DNA from: Streptomyces sp. Ru71
GTDB lineage: Bacteria; Actinomycetota; Actinomycetes; Streptomycetales; Streptomycetaceae
DNA: 64,000 nucleotides
Direction: 5' to 3'
Assembly (NCBI RefSeq): GCF_002920535.1
Contig: NZ_PQSS01000001.1
Coordinates: 124,001 to 188,000, forward strand
A program made the translations under genes and the position numbers. How positions within the stretch are numbered: position 1 is the first letter of the stretch; the number at the start of each line of letters is the position of its first letter. Below, in pieces: positions 7,652 to 16,154 of the stretch. The notes beneath the pieces are model-generated. The model saw only the letters and a program-made list of their open reading frames with translations. It was not told the origin of the DNA and ran no database searches.

Positions 7652-9853
7652 ATGACAGCCGAATCCTTCGCTTCCGACGATGATCCGTACGACGCCTCAT
7701 CGGAGTCGTCCGACGACGACCCGTACGGCACCGCGTCGACGTCGTCCGACGACGACCCGTACGAGACCGCCTCGCCGCCGTCCGCCCGCGATCCGTACGC
7801 CACCTCGTACGACGGTGATCCGTACGGCGTCGAGACGCGCCGGCAGACCAGCCTGCTGGACGTGCTCAGCGTGGCCGCCCTGGTGCTGGACGTCGAGGGC
7901 CGCATCGTGTTCTGGACCCCGCAGGCCGAGGAGCTCTTCGGGTACTCCGCGGAGGAGGCGCTGGGCCGGCCCGCGGCCCGGCTGATCATCCATCCCGAGC
8001 ACCTCCAGGCGGTCCTCAAGCTGTTCGCGGAGGTCCTGGAGACGGGCCGCAGCTGGGCCGGGGCGTTCCCGATCCGGCACAAGGACGGCAGCACGCGGGT
8101 GATGGAGTTCCGCAACATGCGCCTCCTGGACGACCTCGGGGACGTCTACGCCCTGGGCCTGGCCGCCGACCACAGCCTGCTGCAGCGCGTCGAGACCGAT
8201 CTGGCCCTGTGCGAGCGGCTGATCAACCAGTCCCCGATCGGCCTGGCCCTGCTGGACCCCGAGTTGCGGTACCTCCTGGTCAACCCGGCACTGGAGCGGA
8301 TCGACGGCATCCCCGCCACGGACCACATCGGCCGGCACCTGCGCGAGACCCTGCCCTTCCCCGACGTGGACACCGTCGAGTCCGCGCTGCGTCAGGTGCT
8401 CACCACCGGCACCCCGCTGCTCGACCAGTACCACGTGGGCCGGGCCCTGTCCGACCCCGAACACGAACGTGCCTGGTCCCTGTCCTTCTACCGGCTGGAG
8501 GACCCCGGCGGGCGCGTGCTCGGGGCGGCCACCTCGGTCGTCGACGTCACCGAGCGGCACCGGGCGGCGGCCGAGGCGGACCGGGCCCGGCGCCGGCTGG
8601 CGCTGATCGCCGACGCCTCCACCCGCGTCGGCACCACGCTGGAGGTGGAGCAGACCGCCGCCGAGCTGGCCGACATCGCCACCTCCGCACTCGCGGACGT
8701 GGCCGCCGTGGACGTACTGGACGCCGCGCTGGCCTGCCGCCGGGTGCGGGAGCCGGACAACGGCCCGGAGATCTTCCGCGCCCTGGCCCTCAAGGCGGCC
8801 CACCCCACCGTGGCGCTGGGCGCCGCCGACACCCCCGGCGACCTCGCCTCGTACGAAGGCGACCGGCTGGTCACGCTGTGCGTCCACACCGGCCGGCCGA
8901 TCCTGGTGCGGCACGTCGGCGAACGCGATCTGCCGCGGATCGCGCGTGACGACGAAGCCGCCGCCCTGCTCGCGCGCGCCGGCGTCCACTCCTATCTCGC
9001 CGTGCCGCTCATCGCGCACGGCGAGGTGCTGGGCGCCCTCGACCTCAAGCGCACCCGCAACCCGGTCCCCTTCGACGACGACGACGTCATCCTGGCCGGT
9101 GAGCTGGCCAGCCGGGCCGCCATCGCCATCGACAACGCCCGCTGGTTCCAGAGCGTGCGCAACACCGCCCTGACCCTCCAGCGCAGTCTGCTGCCCGACC
9201 ATCCGCCGCACCACACCGGTCTGGAGCTCGCCTCCCGCTACCAGCCCGCGCAGGCCACCAGCGAGGTGGGCGGCGACTGGTACGACGTCATCCGGCTGAA
9301 CGGCGACAAGACCGCCCTGGTCGTCGGTGACGTGATGGGCAACGGGATCGACGCCGCCGCGACCATGGGCCGGCTGCGCACCGCGACCTGCGCGTACGCG
9401 GACCTGGACCTGGACCCGGGCGAGGTGCTGCGGCATCTGGACAAGATCACCTGCGATCTTGAGCACTACATCGTCACCTGTCTCTACATCGTGTTCGATC
9501 CGGTGACGCGACAGTGCTGCATCGCCAACGCGGGGCACATGCCGCCCGCGCTCGCGCACCCGGGCAGGGCCCCGGCACTGCTCGAACTGCCCTCCGGGGC
9601 GCCGCTCGGAGTCGGCGGCATCCGGTTCGAGACGACCATGGTGGACATGGTCCCGGGCGACGTGCTGGTGCTCTACACCGACGGCCTGGTCGAGACCCGG
9701 CAGCACCCGATCGACGACCGGCTCAACGCCCTGCTCGGCTTCCTCGACGAACCCGAGCGGCCCCTGGAGGAGACCTGCGACCTGCTGCTGTACGGCCTGC
9801 GGACCGCCGACGACCACGACGACGTCGCGCTGCTCGTCGCCCGGGCCCTGTAG
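7652..9853 (+). CDS. PAS-PAS-GAF-PP2C (SpoIIE) phosphatase with DPY-repeat tail
   Basis: A 733-residue paralogue of the divergent neighbour. After an acidic low-complexity N terminus (residues 8-59, see the repeat entry) come two PAS domains (about 65-185 and 195-310), GAF (about 325-500) and the SpoIIE phosphatase (about 515-733: VGGDWYDVIRLNGDKTALVVGDVMGNG, with the final DDHDDVALLVARAL). Unlike the neighbour it ends after the phosphatase and has no HATPase domain. The ATG at 7652 is chosen because AGGAGG lies 6 nt upstream; the frame is open further back but without conserved sequence. It likely acts in an anti-sigma/anti-anti-sigma network. Confidence 0.86.
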   Translation: MTAESFASDDDPYDASSESSDDDPYGTASTSSDDDPYETASPPSARDPYATSYDGDPYGVETRRQTSLLDVLSVAALVLDVEGRIVFWTPQAEELFGYSAEEALGRPAARLIIHPEHLQAVLKLFAEVLETGRSWAGAFPIRHKDGSTRVMEFRNMRLLDDLGDVYALGLAADHSLLQRVETDLALCERLINQSPIGLALLDPELRYLLVNPALERIDGIPATDHIGRHLRETLPFPDVDTVESALRQVLTTGTPLLDQYHVGRALSDPEHERAWSLSFYRLEDPGGRVLGAATSVVDVTERHRAAAEADRARRRLALIADASTRVGTTLEVEQTAAELADIATSALADVAAVDVLDAALACRRVREPDNGPEIFRALALKAAHPTVALGAADTPGDLASYEGDRLVTLCVHTGRPILVRHVGERDLPRIARDDEAAALLARAGVHSYLAVPLIAHGEVLGALDLKRTRNPVPFDDDDVILAGELASRAAIAIDNARWFQSVRNTALTLQRSLLPDHPPHHTGLELASRYQPAQATSEVGGDWYDVIRLNGDKTALVVGDVMGNGIDAAATMGRLRTATCAYADLDLDPGEVLRHLDKITCDLEHYIVTCLYIVFDPVTRQCCIANAGHMPPALAHPGRAPALLELPSGAPLGVGGIRFETTMVDMVPGDVLVLYTDGLVETRQHPIDDRLNALLGFLDEPERPLEETCDLLLYGLRTADDHDDVALLVARAL
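7676..7819 (+). repeat. 36-bp tandem repeat encoding a 12-residue DPY unit
   Basis: Residues 9-59 of the phosphatase read DDDPYDASSESS, DDDPYGTASTSS, DDDPYETASPPS, then a diverged ARDPYATSYDG and a final DPYG. The DPY triplets start at residues 11, 23, 35 and 47, an exact 12-residue (36-bp) period, then 56. The DNA copies are closely similar, so unit number could change by slippage. Confidence 0.85.
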
Positions 9854-9903
9854 ATCAGGCCCGGCAGTCTCGTGAGCCGGCCGCCCGGGCCCGGCATCTT
9901 GGC

Positions 9904-10569
9904 TCAGATTCCGTCCGTCAGCTGCTCGTCGAGCAGCAGCGGCAGTTTGCGCATGTCGTGGAAGACGGTGGTGCCGGGACCCTCCAGCCGTGCGGCCGGA
10001 GTGAGCCCGCCGGCGTAGCCGAACGCGCGCATGCCGGCGGCCCTGGCGGCCTCGATGCCGGGCCGGCTGTCCTCGACCACGACACAGGCGGCCGGGTCGG
10101 TGCCCATCTGCCGCGCGGCATGCAGGAACAGATCGGGGGCCGGCTTGCCGCGGGCGACCTCGGTGGCACTGTAGATGCGGCCCGCGAAACGGTCGTAGAG
10201 GCCGGTGCGCCCGAGGGTGTGGCGCATCTTGTCGTGGGAGCCGCTGGAGGCCACACAGGTCGGCAGGGTGATCGCGTCCAGCGCCTCGGGAAGTCCCTCG
10301 ACGGCGGTGAGTTCACGGTCCACGGCCTCGCGATGGAGCTGCTCGAACCGCTCCGACCAGACGGCGGCGGTCCGCTCGCCGAGCCGTGCGGCGACCTGCT
10401 CGCGGATGGCGGCGTGCGAGCGGCCGATGAACCGGTCGACGACCTGATCCTCCGTGAGCGGCCAGCCCAGTTCCGCGCCGAGGGCGACCTGGACACGAGC
10501 GGCGATGCGTTCGCTGTCGACGAGGACGCCGTCGCAGTCGAAGATGACGAGTTCGATGGGCTTGATCAT
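9904..10569 (-). CDS. HAD-superfamily hydrolase (beta-phosphoglucomutase-like)
   Basis: A 221-residue HAD phosphatase of subfamily IA. Motif 1 is VIFDCDGVLVDS (nucleophile D11, acid/base D13), motif 2 is CVASSGS, motif 3 Lys lies in GKPAPDLFL and motif 4 is VVEDSRPGIEAA. This set matches sugar-phosphate phosphatases and beta-phosphoglucomutases such as YieH-type enzymes. It converges on the phosphatase gene with a 50-bp gap. A GH65 phosphorylase, the usual partner of beta-phosphoglucomutase, lies 10 kb away in this window; linkage in function is possible but unproven. Confidence 0.85.
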   Translation of the reverse strand: MIKPIELVIFDCDGVLVDSERIAARVQVALGAELGWPLTEDQVVDRFIGRSHAAIREQVAARLGERTAAVWSERFEQLHREAVDRELTAVEGLPEALDAITLPTCVASSGSHDKMRHTLGRTGLYDRFAGRIYSATEVARGKPAPDLFLHAARQMGTDPAACVVVEDSRPGIEAARAAGMRAFGYAGGLTPAARLEGPGTTVFHDMRKLPLLLDEQLTDGI

Positions 10570-10728
10570 CTCGGCAGCATAGGGGGCTGCCTGCCCCGGG
10601 AGTTCGCCGTCGTCCCGGAAGGCCGCGTGCGCTGAGGGGAAAGCGGCTGTGCACGCGGCGGCAAGCTGCCTCTCCCGGCGCTTCTAGCGTGGTCGGCGGC
10701 GTACCGAACCACCGAGCCAGGAGAAGAC

Positions 10729-11700
10729 ATGCCCGATGCCGTAGAGCCCGTACCGCCCGTACTGGAGCCCGCGGCCGCCGCGTTCGCCGAGGCGACCGCC
10801 AACCCGCCCTATCTGTTCGACCTGCCCCCCGCCGAAGGCCGCAAGACCGTCGACGAGGTGCAGTCCGGCGAGATCGCCAAGCCCGCGATCGACGAGGAAT
10901 GGGTCACCGTGCCGGGCGGCCCCACCGGCAGCGTCCGGGCGCGGATCGTCAGGCCCGCCGGTGCCACCGGCACCCTGCCGGTGATCCTCTACATCCACGG
11001 CGCCGGCTGGGTGTTCGGCAACGCCCACACCCACGACCGGCTGGTGCGCGAACTCGCCGTCGGCGCGGAGGCCGCCGTGGTCTTCCCCGAGTACGACCTG
11101 TCACCCGAGGCCCGCTACCCGGTCGCCATCGAGCAGAACCACACCGTCGCCCGCTGGATCGTCGACGAGGGCGCCGCCCGGGGACTGGACGGTACGCGCC
11201 TGGCGGTCGCCGGGGACTCCGTGGGCGGCAACATGACGGCCGCGCTGACCCTGATGGCCAAGCAGCGCGGCGGCCTGCCGCTGGTGCAGCAGGTCCTTTT
11301 CTACCCGGTGACCGACGCGAACTTCGACACCCCGTCCTACCACCAGTTCGCCGAGGGCTACTTCCTGCGCCGCGACGGCATGCAGTGGTTCTGGGACCAG
11401 TACACGACCGACGAGGCCGAGCGCGCCCAGATCACCGCCTCCCCGCTGCGCGCCACCACCGAGCAGCTGACCGGCCTGCCGCCGGCGCTGGTCATCACCG
11501 GTGAGGCGGACGTGCTGCGCGACGAGGGCGAGGCCTACGCGAACAAGCTCCGCGCGGCCGGGGTCCCCGTCACCGCCGTGCGCTTCCAGGGCATCATCCA
11601 CGACTTCGTGATGCTCGACGCGCTGCGCCAGACCCACGCCGCCGAGGCCGCGATCTCGATGGCCGTCCGCACCCTGCACACCGCCCTGCACGGCGCCTGA
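10729..11700 (+). CDS. Alpha/beta hydrolase of the HSL (lipase/esterase family IV) type
   Basis: A 323-residue esterase-like enzyme. The oxyanion loop is YIHGAGWVFGN (HGAGW in place of the usual HGGGF/W). The nucleophile S164 is in AGDSVGGNM, with acid D261 (GEADVLRDEG) and base H291 (GIIHDF). There is no signal peptide, so it acts in the cytosol, probably on short-chain esters. ATG at 10729 follows GGAG. The next gene starts 20 bp downstream with its own GGAGG, so the two hydrolases form an operon. Confidence 0.87.
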   Translation: MPDAVEPVPPVLEPAAAAFAEATANPPYLFDLPPAEGRKTVDEVQSGEIAKPAIDEEWVTVPGGPTGSVRARIVRPAGATGTLPVILYIHGAGWVFGNAHTHDRLVRELAVGAEAAVVFPEYDLSPEARYPVAIEQNHTVARWIVDEGAARGLDGTRLAVAGDSVGGNMTAALTLMAKQRGGLPLVQQVLFYPVTDANFDTPSYHQFAEGYFLRRDGMQWFWDQYTTDEAERAQITASPLRATTEQLTGLPPALVITGEADVLRDEGEAYANKLRAAGVPVTAVRFQGIIHDFVMLDALRQTHAAEAAISMAVRTLHTALHGA

Positions 11701-11720
11701 ACACCGGAGGAACCACGTCC

Positions 11721-12434
11721 ATGACCACCCCGACCGTCCTCCTCGTCCACGGCGCGTTCGCCGACGCCGGCAGCTGGACCGGCGTCGTCTCGCATCTGCA
11801 GAGCCACGGCATCCCGGTCATCGCCCCGCCCAATCCGCTGCGCGGCCTGGCCGCGGACGCCGCCTACATCGCCTCGGTCGCCGCCCAGATCGAGGGCCCC
11901 GTGGTGCTCGTCGGGCACTCCTACGGCGGCGCTCTCATCACCGTCGCCGGCACCACCGAGAACGTCGTCGGCCTCGTCTACGTCGCCGCCTATGTCCTGG
12001 AGGAGGGCGAGAGCCTCGGCGAACTCCAGGGCCGGTTCCCGGCGTCCCCGCTGGTGAGCAGCCTCAAGGAGTGGACGTACCCGGTGCCGGGCGGCGCCTC
12101 TGCCGTCGAGGTCACCATCGCCGAGGACGCCTTCCCGGCCATCTTCGCCGCCGACGTGCCGGCCGAGACCACCAAGGCGCTCGCGGCGGCCCAACGGCCG
12201 CTCGCCGCCGCGGCGTTCGAGGAGCGGGCCGCCGCGGCCGCGTGGAGGACCAAGCCGTCCTGGGCCCTGGTCGCCGCCGCCGACCAGGCGATCAACCCGG
12301 AGGTGGAGCGCTTCGGCGCCAAGCGCGCCGGGGCGACGATCGTCGAGGTGGAGGGCGCCTCGCACGCGGTGGCCGTCTCGCGGCCGGAGGAGGTCGCCCA
12401 GCTGATCCGTGAGGCGGTCCGCGCCACGAGCTGA
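11721..12434 (+). CDS. Alpha/beta hydrolase (esterase/salicylate-esterase-like)
   Basis: A 237-residue alpha/beta hydrolase. It opens with VLLVHGAFADAGSW, a motif shared with plant-type methyl-ester esterases and many bacterial homologues. It has nucleophile elbow VLVGHSYGGALI, a WALVAAADQAINP acid region and a terminal His in EGASHAVAVS. Cytosolic. It is 20 bp behind the HSL-type hydrolase with GGAGGAACC before its ATG. Substrate unknown. Confidence 0.87.
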   Translation: MTTPTVLLVHGAFADAGSWTGVVSHLQSHGIPVIAPPNPLRGLAADAAYIASVAAQIEGPVVLVGHSYGGALITVAGTTENVVGLVYVAAYVLEEGESLGELQGRFPASPLVSSLKEWTYPVPGGASAVEVTIAEDAFPAIFAADVPAETTKALAAAQRPLAAAAFEERAAAAAWRTKPSWALVAAADQAINPEVERFGAKRAGATIVEVEGASHAVAVSRPEEVAQLIREAVRATS

Positions 12435-12444
12435 CGGCGGGGCG

Positions 12445-13239
12445 TCAGGGCAGGATCGAGTCGACGTACCCGCCGTCCACCCGCAGGGCTCCTCCGGTGG
12501 TGGCCGAGGCCTGGTCCGAGCTGAGGTAGACCACCATGTTGGCGATCTCCTCCGGCTCGATCAGCCGCTGCAGCAGCGACTGCGGCCGGTGCTGCCGCAT
12601 GAAGGCGCGCTGGGCCTCGTCCCAGGGCAGGTCCCGGTCGACGAGTTCGTAGACGAAGTCCTCCACACCGCCGGTGTGGGTGGGCCCGGCGATGACGCAG
12701 TTCACGGTCACCCCGGTGCCCGCCGCCTGCTTGGCGAACCCCCGGCCGACGGCGAGCAGCGCGGTCTTGGTCATGCCGTAGTGGATCATCTCCGCCGGGA
12801 CGACCACGGCCGAGTCGCTGGCGATGTACTGGACGCGGCCCCAGCCGCGCCGCGTCATCTGCGGCAGGTAGAGCCGGGTCAGCCGTACGGCGGCGAGGAC
12901 GTTCACCTCGAAGTAGCGCCGCCACTCCTCGTCGGTGATCTCCAGCGGGTCGGCCGCGCCGAAGATGCCCAGGTTGTTGATGAGGACGTCCACGTGGGGG
13001 AGTGCTTCGGCCAGCCGGGCCGCGCCCGCCTCGTCCGACACGTCGGCGGCGACGGGGACCACGTCGGCGCCGGGCACCTCCTCGGTCAGCCGGGCCGCGG
13101 CCTCGGCCACGCGCTCCTCGGTGCGGCCGTTGAGCGCCACCCGGGCGCCGGCCCGGGCGAGGCCGGCGGCGATGGCCGCGCCGATGCCCTGCGTCGAGCC
13201 GGTGACCAGAGCGGTGCGTCCCGTCAGATCGATGCGCAT
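12445..13239 (-). CDS. Short-chain dehydrogenase/reductase
   Basis: A 264-residue SDR: cofactor motif ALVTGSTQGIGAAIA, NNLG in place of NNAG (LINNLGIFG), active-site Ser in YIASDSA, then HYGMTKTAL, where Tyr and Lys fill the YxxxK positions. The C terminus TTGGALRVDGGYVDS is standard. NNLG is a known variant, so activity is likely retained. The Met at 13239 is preferred over the frame opening at 13275 because AAGGGA precedes it and homology starts there. It lies downstream of the AhpD-like gene on the same strand. Confidence 0.86.
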   Translation of the reverse strand: MRIDLTGRTALVTGSTQGIGAAIAAGLARAGARVALNGRTEERVAEAAARLTEEVPGADVVPVAADVSDEAGAARLAEALPHVDVLINNLGIFGAADPLEITDEEWRRYFEVNVLAAVRLTRLYLPQMTRRGWGRVQYIASDSAVVVPAEMIHYGMTKTALLAVGRGFAKQAAGTGVTVNCVIAGPTHTGGVEDFVYELVDRDLPWDEAQRAFMRQHRPQSLLQRLIEPEEIANMVVYLSSDQASATTGGALRVDGGYVDSILP

Positions 13240-13285
13240 GCCGACGATTCCCTTCGGTCGCCTCTGCTTGCACACGCATGCTAGG

Positions 13286-13310
13286 CGCGCGTGCGGGAAA
13301 CGCGCGTGCG
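13286..13310. repeat. Direct repeat CGCGCGTGCG x2 upstream of the SDR gene
   Basis: CGCGCGTGCG occurs at 13286-13295 and again at 13301-13310, a 15-bp period, 47 bp upstream of the SDR start. A TAGCAT hexamer that could be a -10 box sits between them and the gene on the minus strand. A regulator site is possible; the high GC content makes chance repeats plausible. Confidence 0.4.
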
Positions 13311-13339
13311 CAATGCCGCGGCGCCGGGCCGATGGCGGG

Positions 13340-13831
13340 TCAGCGGGCGGCGGCCGGGCGTACCGGGTGCTTGCTCAGGACGGAGACCCGGTTGAAGGCG
13401 TTGATGGTGATCGCCACCCAGATCACGGCGGAGATCTCGTCGTCCGACAGGACGGAGCGGGCGAGGGTGTAGGCGGTGCTCTGCGCCTGCGCGTCCGCCG
13501 GGTGGGTGGTGGCCTCCGCGAGGGCCAGCGCCGCGCGTTCCCGGGGGGTGAACAGTTCGGTGTCGCGCCAGGCGGGCAGCACGCCCAGGCGCTGCGTCGT
13601 CTCCCCGGCGCGCAGGGCGGCCCGGGTGTGCAGGTCGAGGCAGAAGGCGCAGGCGTTGAGCTGCGAGACACGGATGTTGACCAGTTCGACGAGGATGCGG
13701 TCGAGGCCCGCCTGCGCGGCGACCGCGCGGACCGCCTCGGCCGTCGCCGTCAGCGCGCGATAGGCGTCGGGGCTCTGCTTGTCGACGTACACCCGCCCGC
13801 CGGTGGCCACCGTTGTCACCGTCTCCGCCAC
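13340..13831 (-). CDS. AhpD-like / carboxymuconolactone decarboxylase-family protein
   Basis: A 163-residue all-helical protein of the AhpD/CMD family. The redox motif is NACAFCLDLH (C61, C64, H68), the CxxC-x3-H arrangement of alkylhydroperoxidase-type members, followed by a second half with the usual ALALAEATTHP segment. It probably reduces peroxides or acts as a thiol oxidoreductase. The GTG at 13831 has GGAGAT 5 nt upstream; the frame stays open further but overlaps the divergent pirin gene. Divergence from pirin, another oxidative-stress-linked protein, supports a redox role. Confidence 0.85.
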   Translation of the reverse strand: MAETVTTVATGGRVYVDKQSPDAYRALTATAEAVRAVAAQAGLDRILVELVNIRVSQLNACAFCLDLHTRAALRAGETTQRLGVLPAWRDTELFTPRERAALALAEATTHPADAQAQSTAYTLARSVLSDDEISAVIWVAITINAFNRVSVLSKHPVRPAAAR

Positions 13832-13928
13832 GTGATCTCCTTCATCGCGCGATCCATCGAGGTACGTCCTATCATCATCCCGTGAATGTTGAAAATCGAA
13901 CTTTCCTTGCGGGGGAGGGAGCAGACCA

Positions 13929-14858
13929 GTGAGCGCTACGGAAGCGACGGCGGCCGGCATCGAGGTCCTCACACCGCGCGACGTGCCCCTGGGCGGCCCC
14001 CGCGCCATGCGGGTGCGGCGCACACTGCCGCAGCGGTCCCGCACGCTGATCGGCGCCTGGTGCTTCGCCGACCACTACGGGCCCGACGACGTCGCGGCGA
14101 GCGGCGGCATGGACGTCGCCCCGCACCCGCACATCGGCCTGCAGACCGTCAGCTGGCTCTTCAGCGGCGAGATCGAACACCGCGACAGCCTCGGCGTGCA
14201 CGCCTTCGTCCGGCCCGGCGAGCTCAACCTCATGACGAGCGGTCACGGCATCTGCCACTCCGAGGTGTCCACCCCCGCGACCACCGTCCTGCACGGCGTG
14301 CAGCTGTGGGTCGCCCTGCCCCAAGAGCACCGCGACACGGCACGGGACTTCCAGCACCACGCCCCCGCCGCGGTACCGCTCGACGGCGGCGAGGCCCGCG
14401 TCTTCCTCGGCACCCTCGCCGGGGACACCTCCCCGGTACGCACCTTCACCCCCCTGCTCGGCGCGGAGCTGCGCGTGGACCCGGGCGCCACCGTCACGCT
14501 CGATGTCGCCGCCGACTTCGAACACGGCGTCCTCGTCGACACCGGCGACGTCCTCCTCGACGGAACCGCCTTGAAGCCCGCCGAACTCGGCTACACGTCC
14601 CCGGGCCGCACCACCCTCACCCTGACCAACCAGGCACCCGAGCCGGCCCGGCTGATCCTCCTGGGCGGCCCGCCGTTCCAGGAGGAGATCATCATGTGGT
14701 GGAACTTCATCGGACGGTCGACGGAGGAGATCGCACAGGCACGCCGCGACTGGACCGAAGGCCGACGGTTCGGCGAGGTGACGGGATACGACGGCGATCC
14801 GCTGCCGGCCCCGGAGCTGCCGACGGTGCCGCTGAAGCCTCGGGGAAACCGGCGCTGA
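13929..14858 (+). CDS. Pirin-family bicupin protein
   Basis: A 309-residue pirin: two cupin domains. The N-terminal domain carries the metal ligands in HPHIGLQTVSWLF and a later His in SGHGICHSE. Bacterial pirins include quercetin 2,3-dioxygenases and metabolic regulators; which applies here cannot be told. The GTG start at 13929 follows GGGGGAGGGAG. It is divergent from the AhpD-like gene over a 97-bp gap that holds an unusually AT-rich stretch, likely the two promoters. Confidence 0.9.
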   Translation: MSATEATAAGIEVLTPRDVPLGGPRAMRVRRTLPQRSRTLIGAWCFADHYGPDDVAASGGMDVAPHPHIGLQTVSWLFSGEIEHRDSLGVHAFVRPGELNLMTSGHGICHSEVSTPATTVLHGVQLWVALPQEHRDTARDFQHHAPAAVPLDGGEARVFLGTLAGDTSPVRTFTPLLGAELRVDPGATVTLDVAADFEHGVLVDTGDVLLDGTALKPAELGYTSPGRTTLTLTNQAPEPARLILLGGPPFQEEIIMWWNFIGRSTEEIAQARRDWTEGRRFGEVTGYDGDPLPAPELPTVPLKPRGNRR

Positions 14859-14940
14859 AGCGCGGGGCACGGGGAGACTCGGGGCGTTCGGGCTCGGCAG
14901 GTCGGCGGATGCCCGGCAGGGCCCGGTCGGCCGGTCACTG

Positions 14941-14954
14941 GGGCCGGTCGGCCC
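14941..14954. promoter_or_regulatory. Palindromic box GGGCC-N4-GGCCC upstream of the alcohol dehydrogenase
   Basis: GGGCCGGTCGGCCC is palindromic except for its central two bases and lies 80 nt before the dehydrogenase start. The same layout occurs before the dikinase (16872-16885), and one-mismatch forms lie before the CBS and GH65 genes. It resembles the GGGNCC-half-site boxes of DevR/OsdR-type regulators, but identity of the binder is inferred. Confidence 0.45.
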
Positions 14955-15033
14955 AAGTCAGGGTCCGGTGCACCGCACAAGCTGAAGGTGAGGGGCGCGA
15001 ACCCGTGCCTGCGAGACTTCAGTAAGGATCACC

Positions 15034-16119
15034 ATGAAGGGCTACGTCTTCCATGGTCCCGGCCGGTCCTCCTGGGAGGACGTTCCCGATCCGGCCGTGA
15101 AGGAGCCGACCGACGCGATCGTGCGGGTCGATGCCGTCACCATCTGCGGCACCGACCTGCACATCCTCAAGGGCGACGTCCCGGAGGTCCAGCCCGGCAC
15201 CGTGCTCGGGCACGAAGCGGTGGGCGAGGTCGTGGAGACCGGCGCCGACGTCCGCACGGTCCGGCCGGGCGACCGGGTGCTGATCTCCTGCATCACCGCC
15301 TGCGGCCGCTGCGCCTACTGCCGCAAGGCGATGTACGGCCAGTGCCGGGGCGGCGGGGGCTGGATCCTCGGCCACCTGGTCGACGGAACCCAGGCCGAGT
15401 ACGTGCGCGTGCCGTACGCCGACCTGTCGGTGCACCCACTGCCCGCCTCACTCGCCGACCAGGACGCCGTGCTCCTCGCGGACATCTTCCCGACCGCCTA
15501 CGAAGTCGGCGTCCTCAACAGCCGGGTGCGGCCCGGTGACACCGTCGCGGTCGTCGGCGCGGGGCCGGTCGGGCTGGCCGCCATCGCCACCGCCCGGCTC
15601 TTCAGCCCCGAGCGGATCCTCGCCGTCGACCCGGCCGCCTCCCGGCTCCAGGCCGCGCGCCGGCTCGGCGCCGACGCCGTGGCGGATCCGGCCGAGTCCC
15701 CCGAGCAACTGGTGGCGGACCTCACCGACGGGCTGGGCGCCGACGTGGCCATCGAGGCCGTCGGACTGCCCGAGACCTTCGAGCTGTGCACCCGCATGGT
15801 GCGTCCTGGCGGGCACGTCGCCAATGTCGGCGTCCACGGCAAGCCGGCCATGTTCCATCTGGAAGACCTGTGGATCATGGACGTCACCGTCACCACGGGA
15901 CTCGTCGACACCCACTCCCTGCCCAGGCTGCTGCGCATGGCGGCCGCCGGCCGGCTGCCGACGTCCGCGCTGGTCACCCACACCTTCCCGGTGGACCACA
16001 TGGAACAGGCCTACGACGTCTTCGCCCGGGCCGCCGACACCGGCGCCCTCAAGGTGGTGCTCGGCGGGCCCCCGCACAACGAACTGGCTCGCCCCGGCGG
16101 CCCGACCAGGAGGAAGTGA
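15034..16119 (+). CDS. Zinc-dependent alcohol dehydrogenase
   Basis: A 361-residue medium-chain dehydrogenase. Catalytic zinc ligands are C38 (TICGTDLHILKGDVP) and H60-E61 (LGHEAVGEVV). The structural zinc site is the four-cysteine block CGRCAYCRKAMYGQC. The Rossmann motif is VAVVGAGPVGLAAIA. The family oxidises or reduces alcohols or aldehydes with NAD(H). ATG at 15034 is preceded by a weak AAGGAT. Its stop sits beside the ribosome binding site of the next gene, so the pair is an operon. It falls in a group with pyruvate phosphate dikinase and CBS proteins reminiscent of hypoxia/dormancy loci. Confidence 0.9.
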   Translation: MKGYVFHGPGRSSWEDVPDPAVKEPTDAIVRVDAVTICGTDLHILKGDVPEVQPGTVLGHEAVGEVVETGADVRTVRPGDRVLISCITACGRCAYCRKAMYGQCRGGGGWILGHLVDGTQAEYVRVPYADLSVHPLPASLADQDAVLLADIFPTAYEVGVLNSRVRPGDTVAVVGAGPVGLAAIATARLFSPERILAVDPAASRLQAARRLGADAVADPAESPEQLVADLTDGLGADVAIEAVGLPETFELCTRMVRPGGHVANVGVHGKPAMFHLEDLWIMDVTVTTGLVDTHSLPRLLRMAAAGRLPTSALVTHTFPVDHMEQAYDVFARAADTGALKVVLGGPPHNELARPGGPTRRK

Positions 16120-16124
16120 CGGTC

Positions 16125-16154
16125 ATGGACAGGCAGGTCGTGGACAGGCAGGTC
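16125..16154 (+). repeat. 15-bp tandem duplication over the start codon
   Basis: ATGGACAGGCAGGTC is followed at once by GTGGACAGGCAGGTC (14 of 15 identical), encoding MDRQV-VDRQV. Either copy could start translation; the upstream ATG has the better placed AGGAGG. Confidence 0.85.

Noticed and set aside
5103..7655. An 850-codon plus-strand frame
   Set aside because: Antisense to the HATPase-bearing phosphatase, no domain, composition biased.
9854..9903. GGCCCGG/CCGGGCC stem between convergent genes as a terminator
   Set aside because: Arms of 7 bp over a long loop in GC-rich DNA are weak evidence, so it is not listed.
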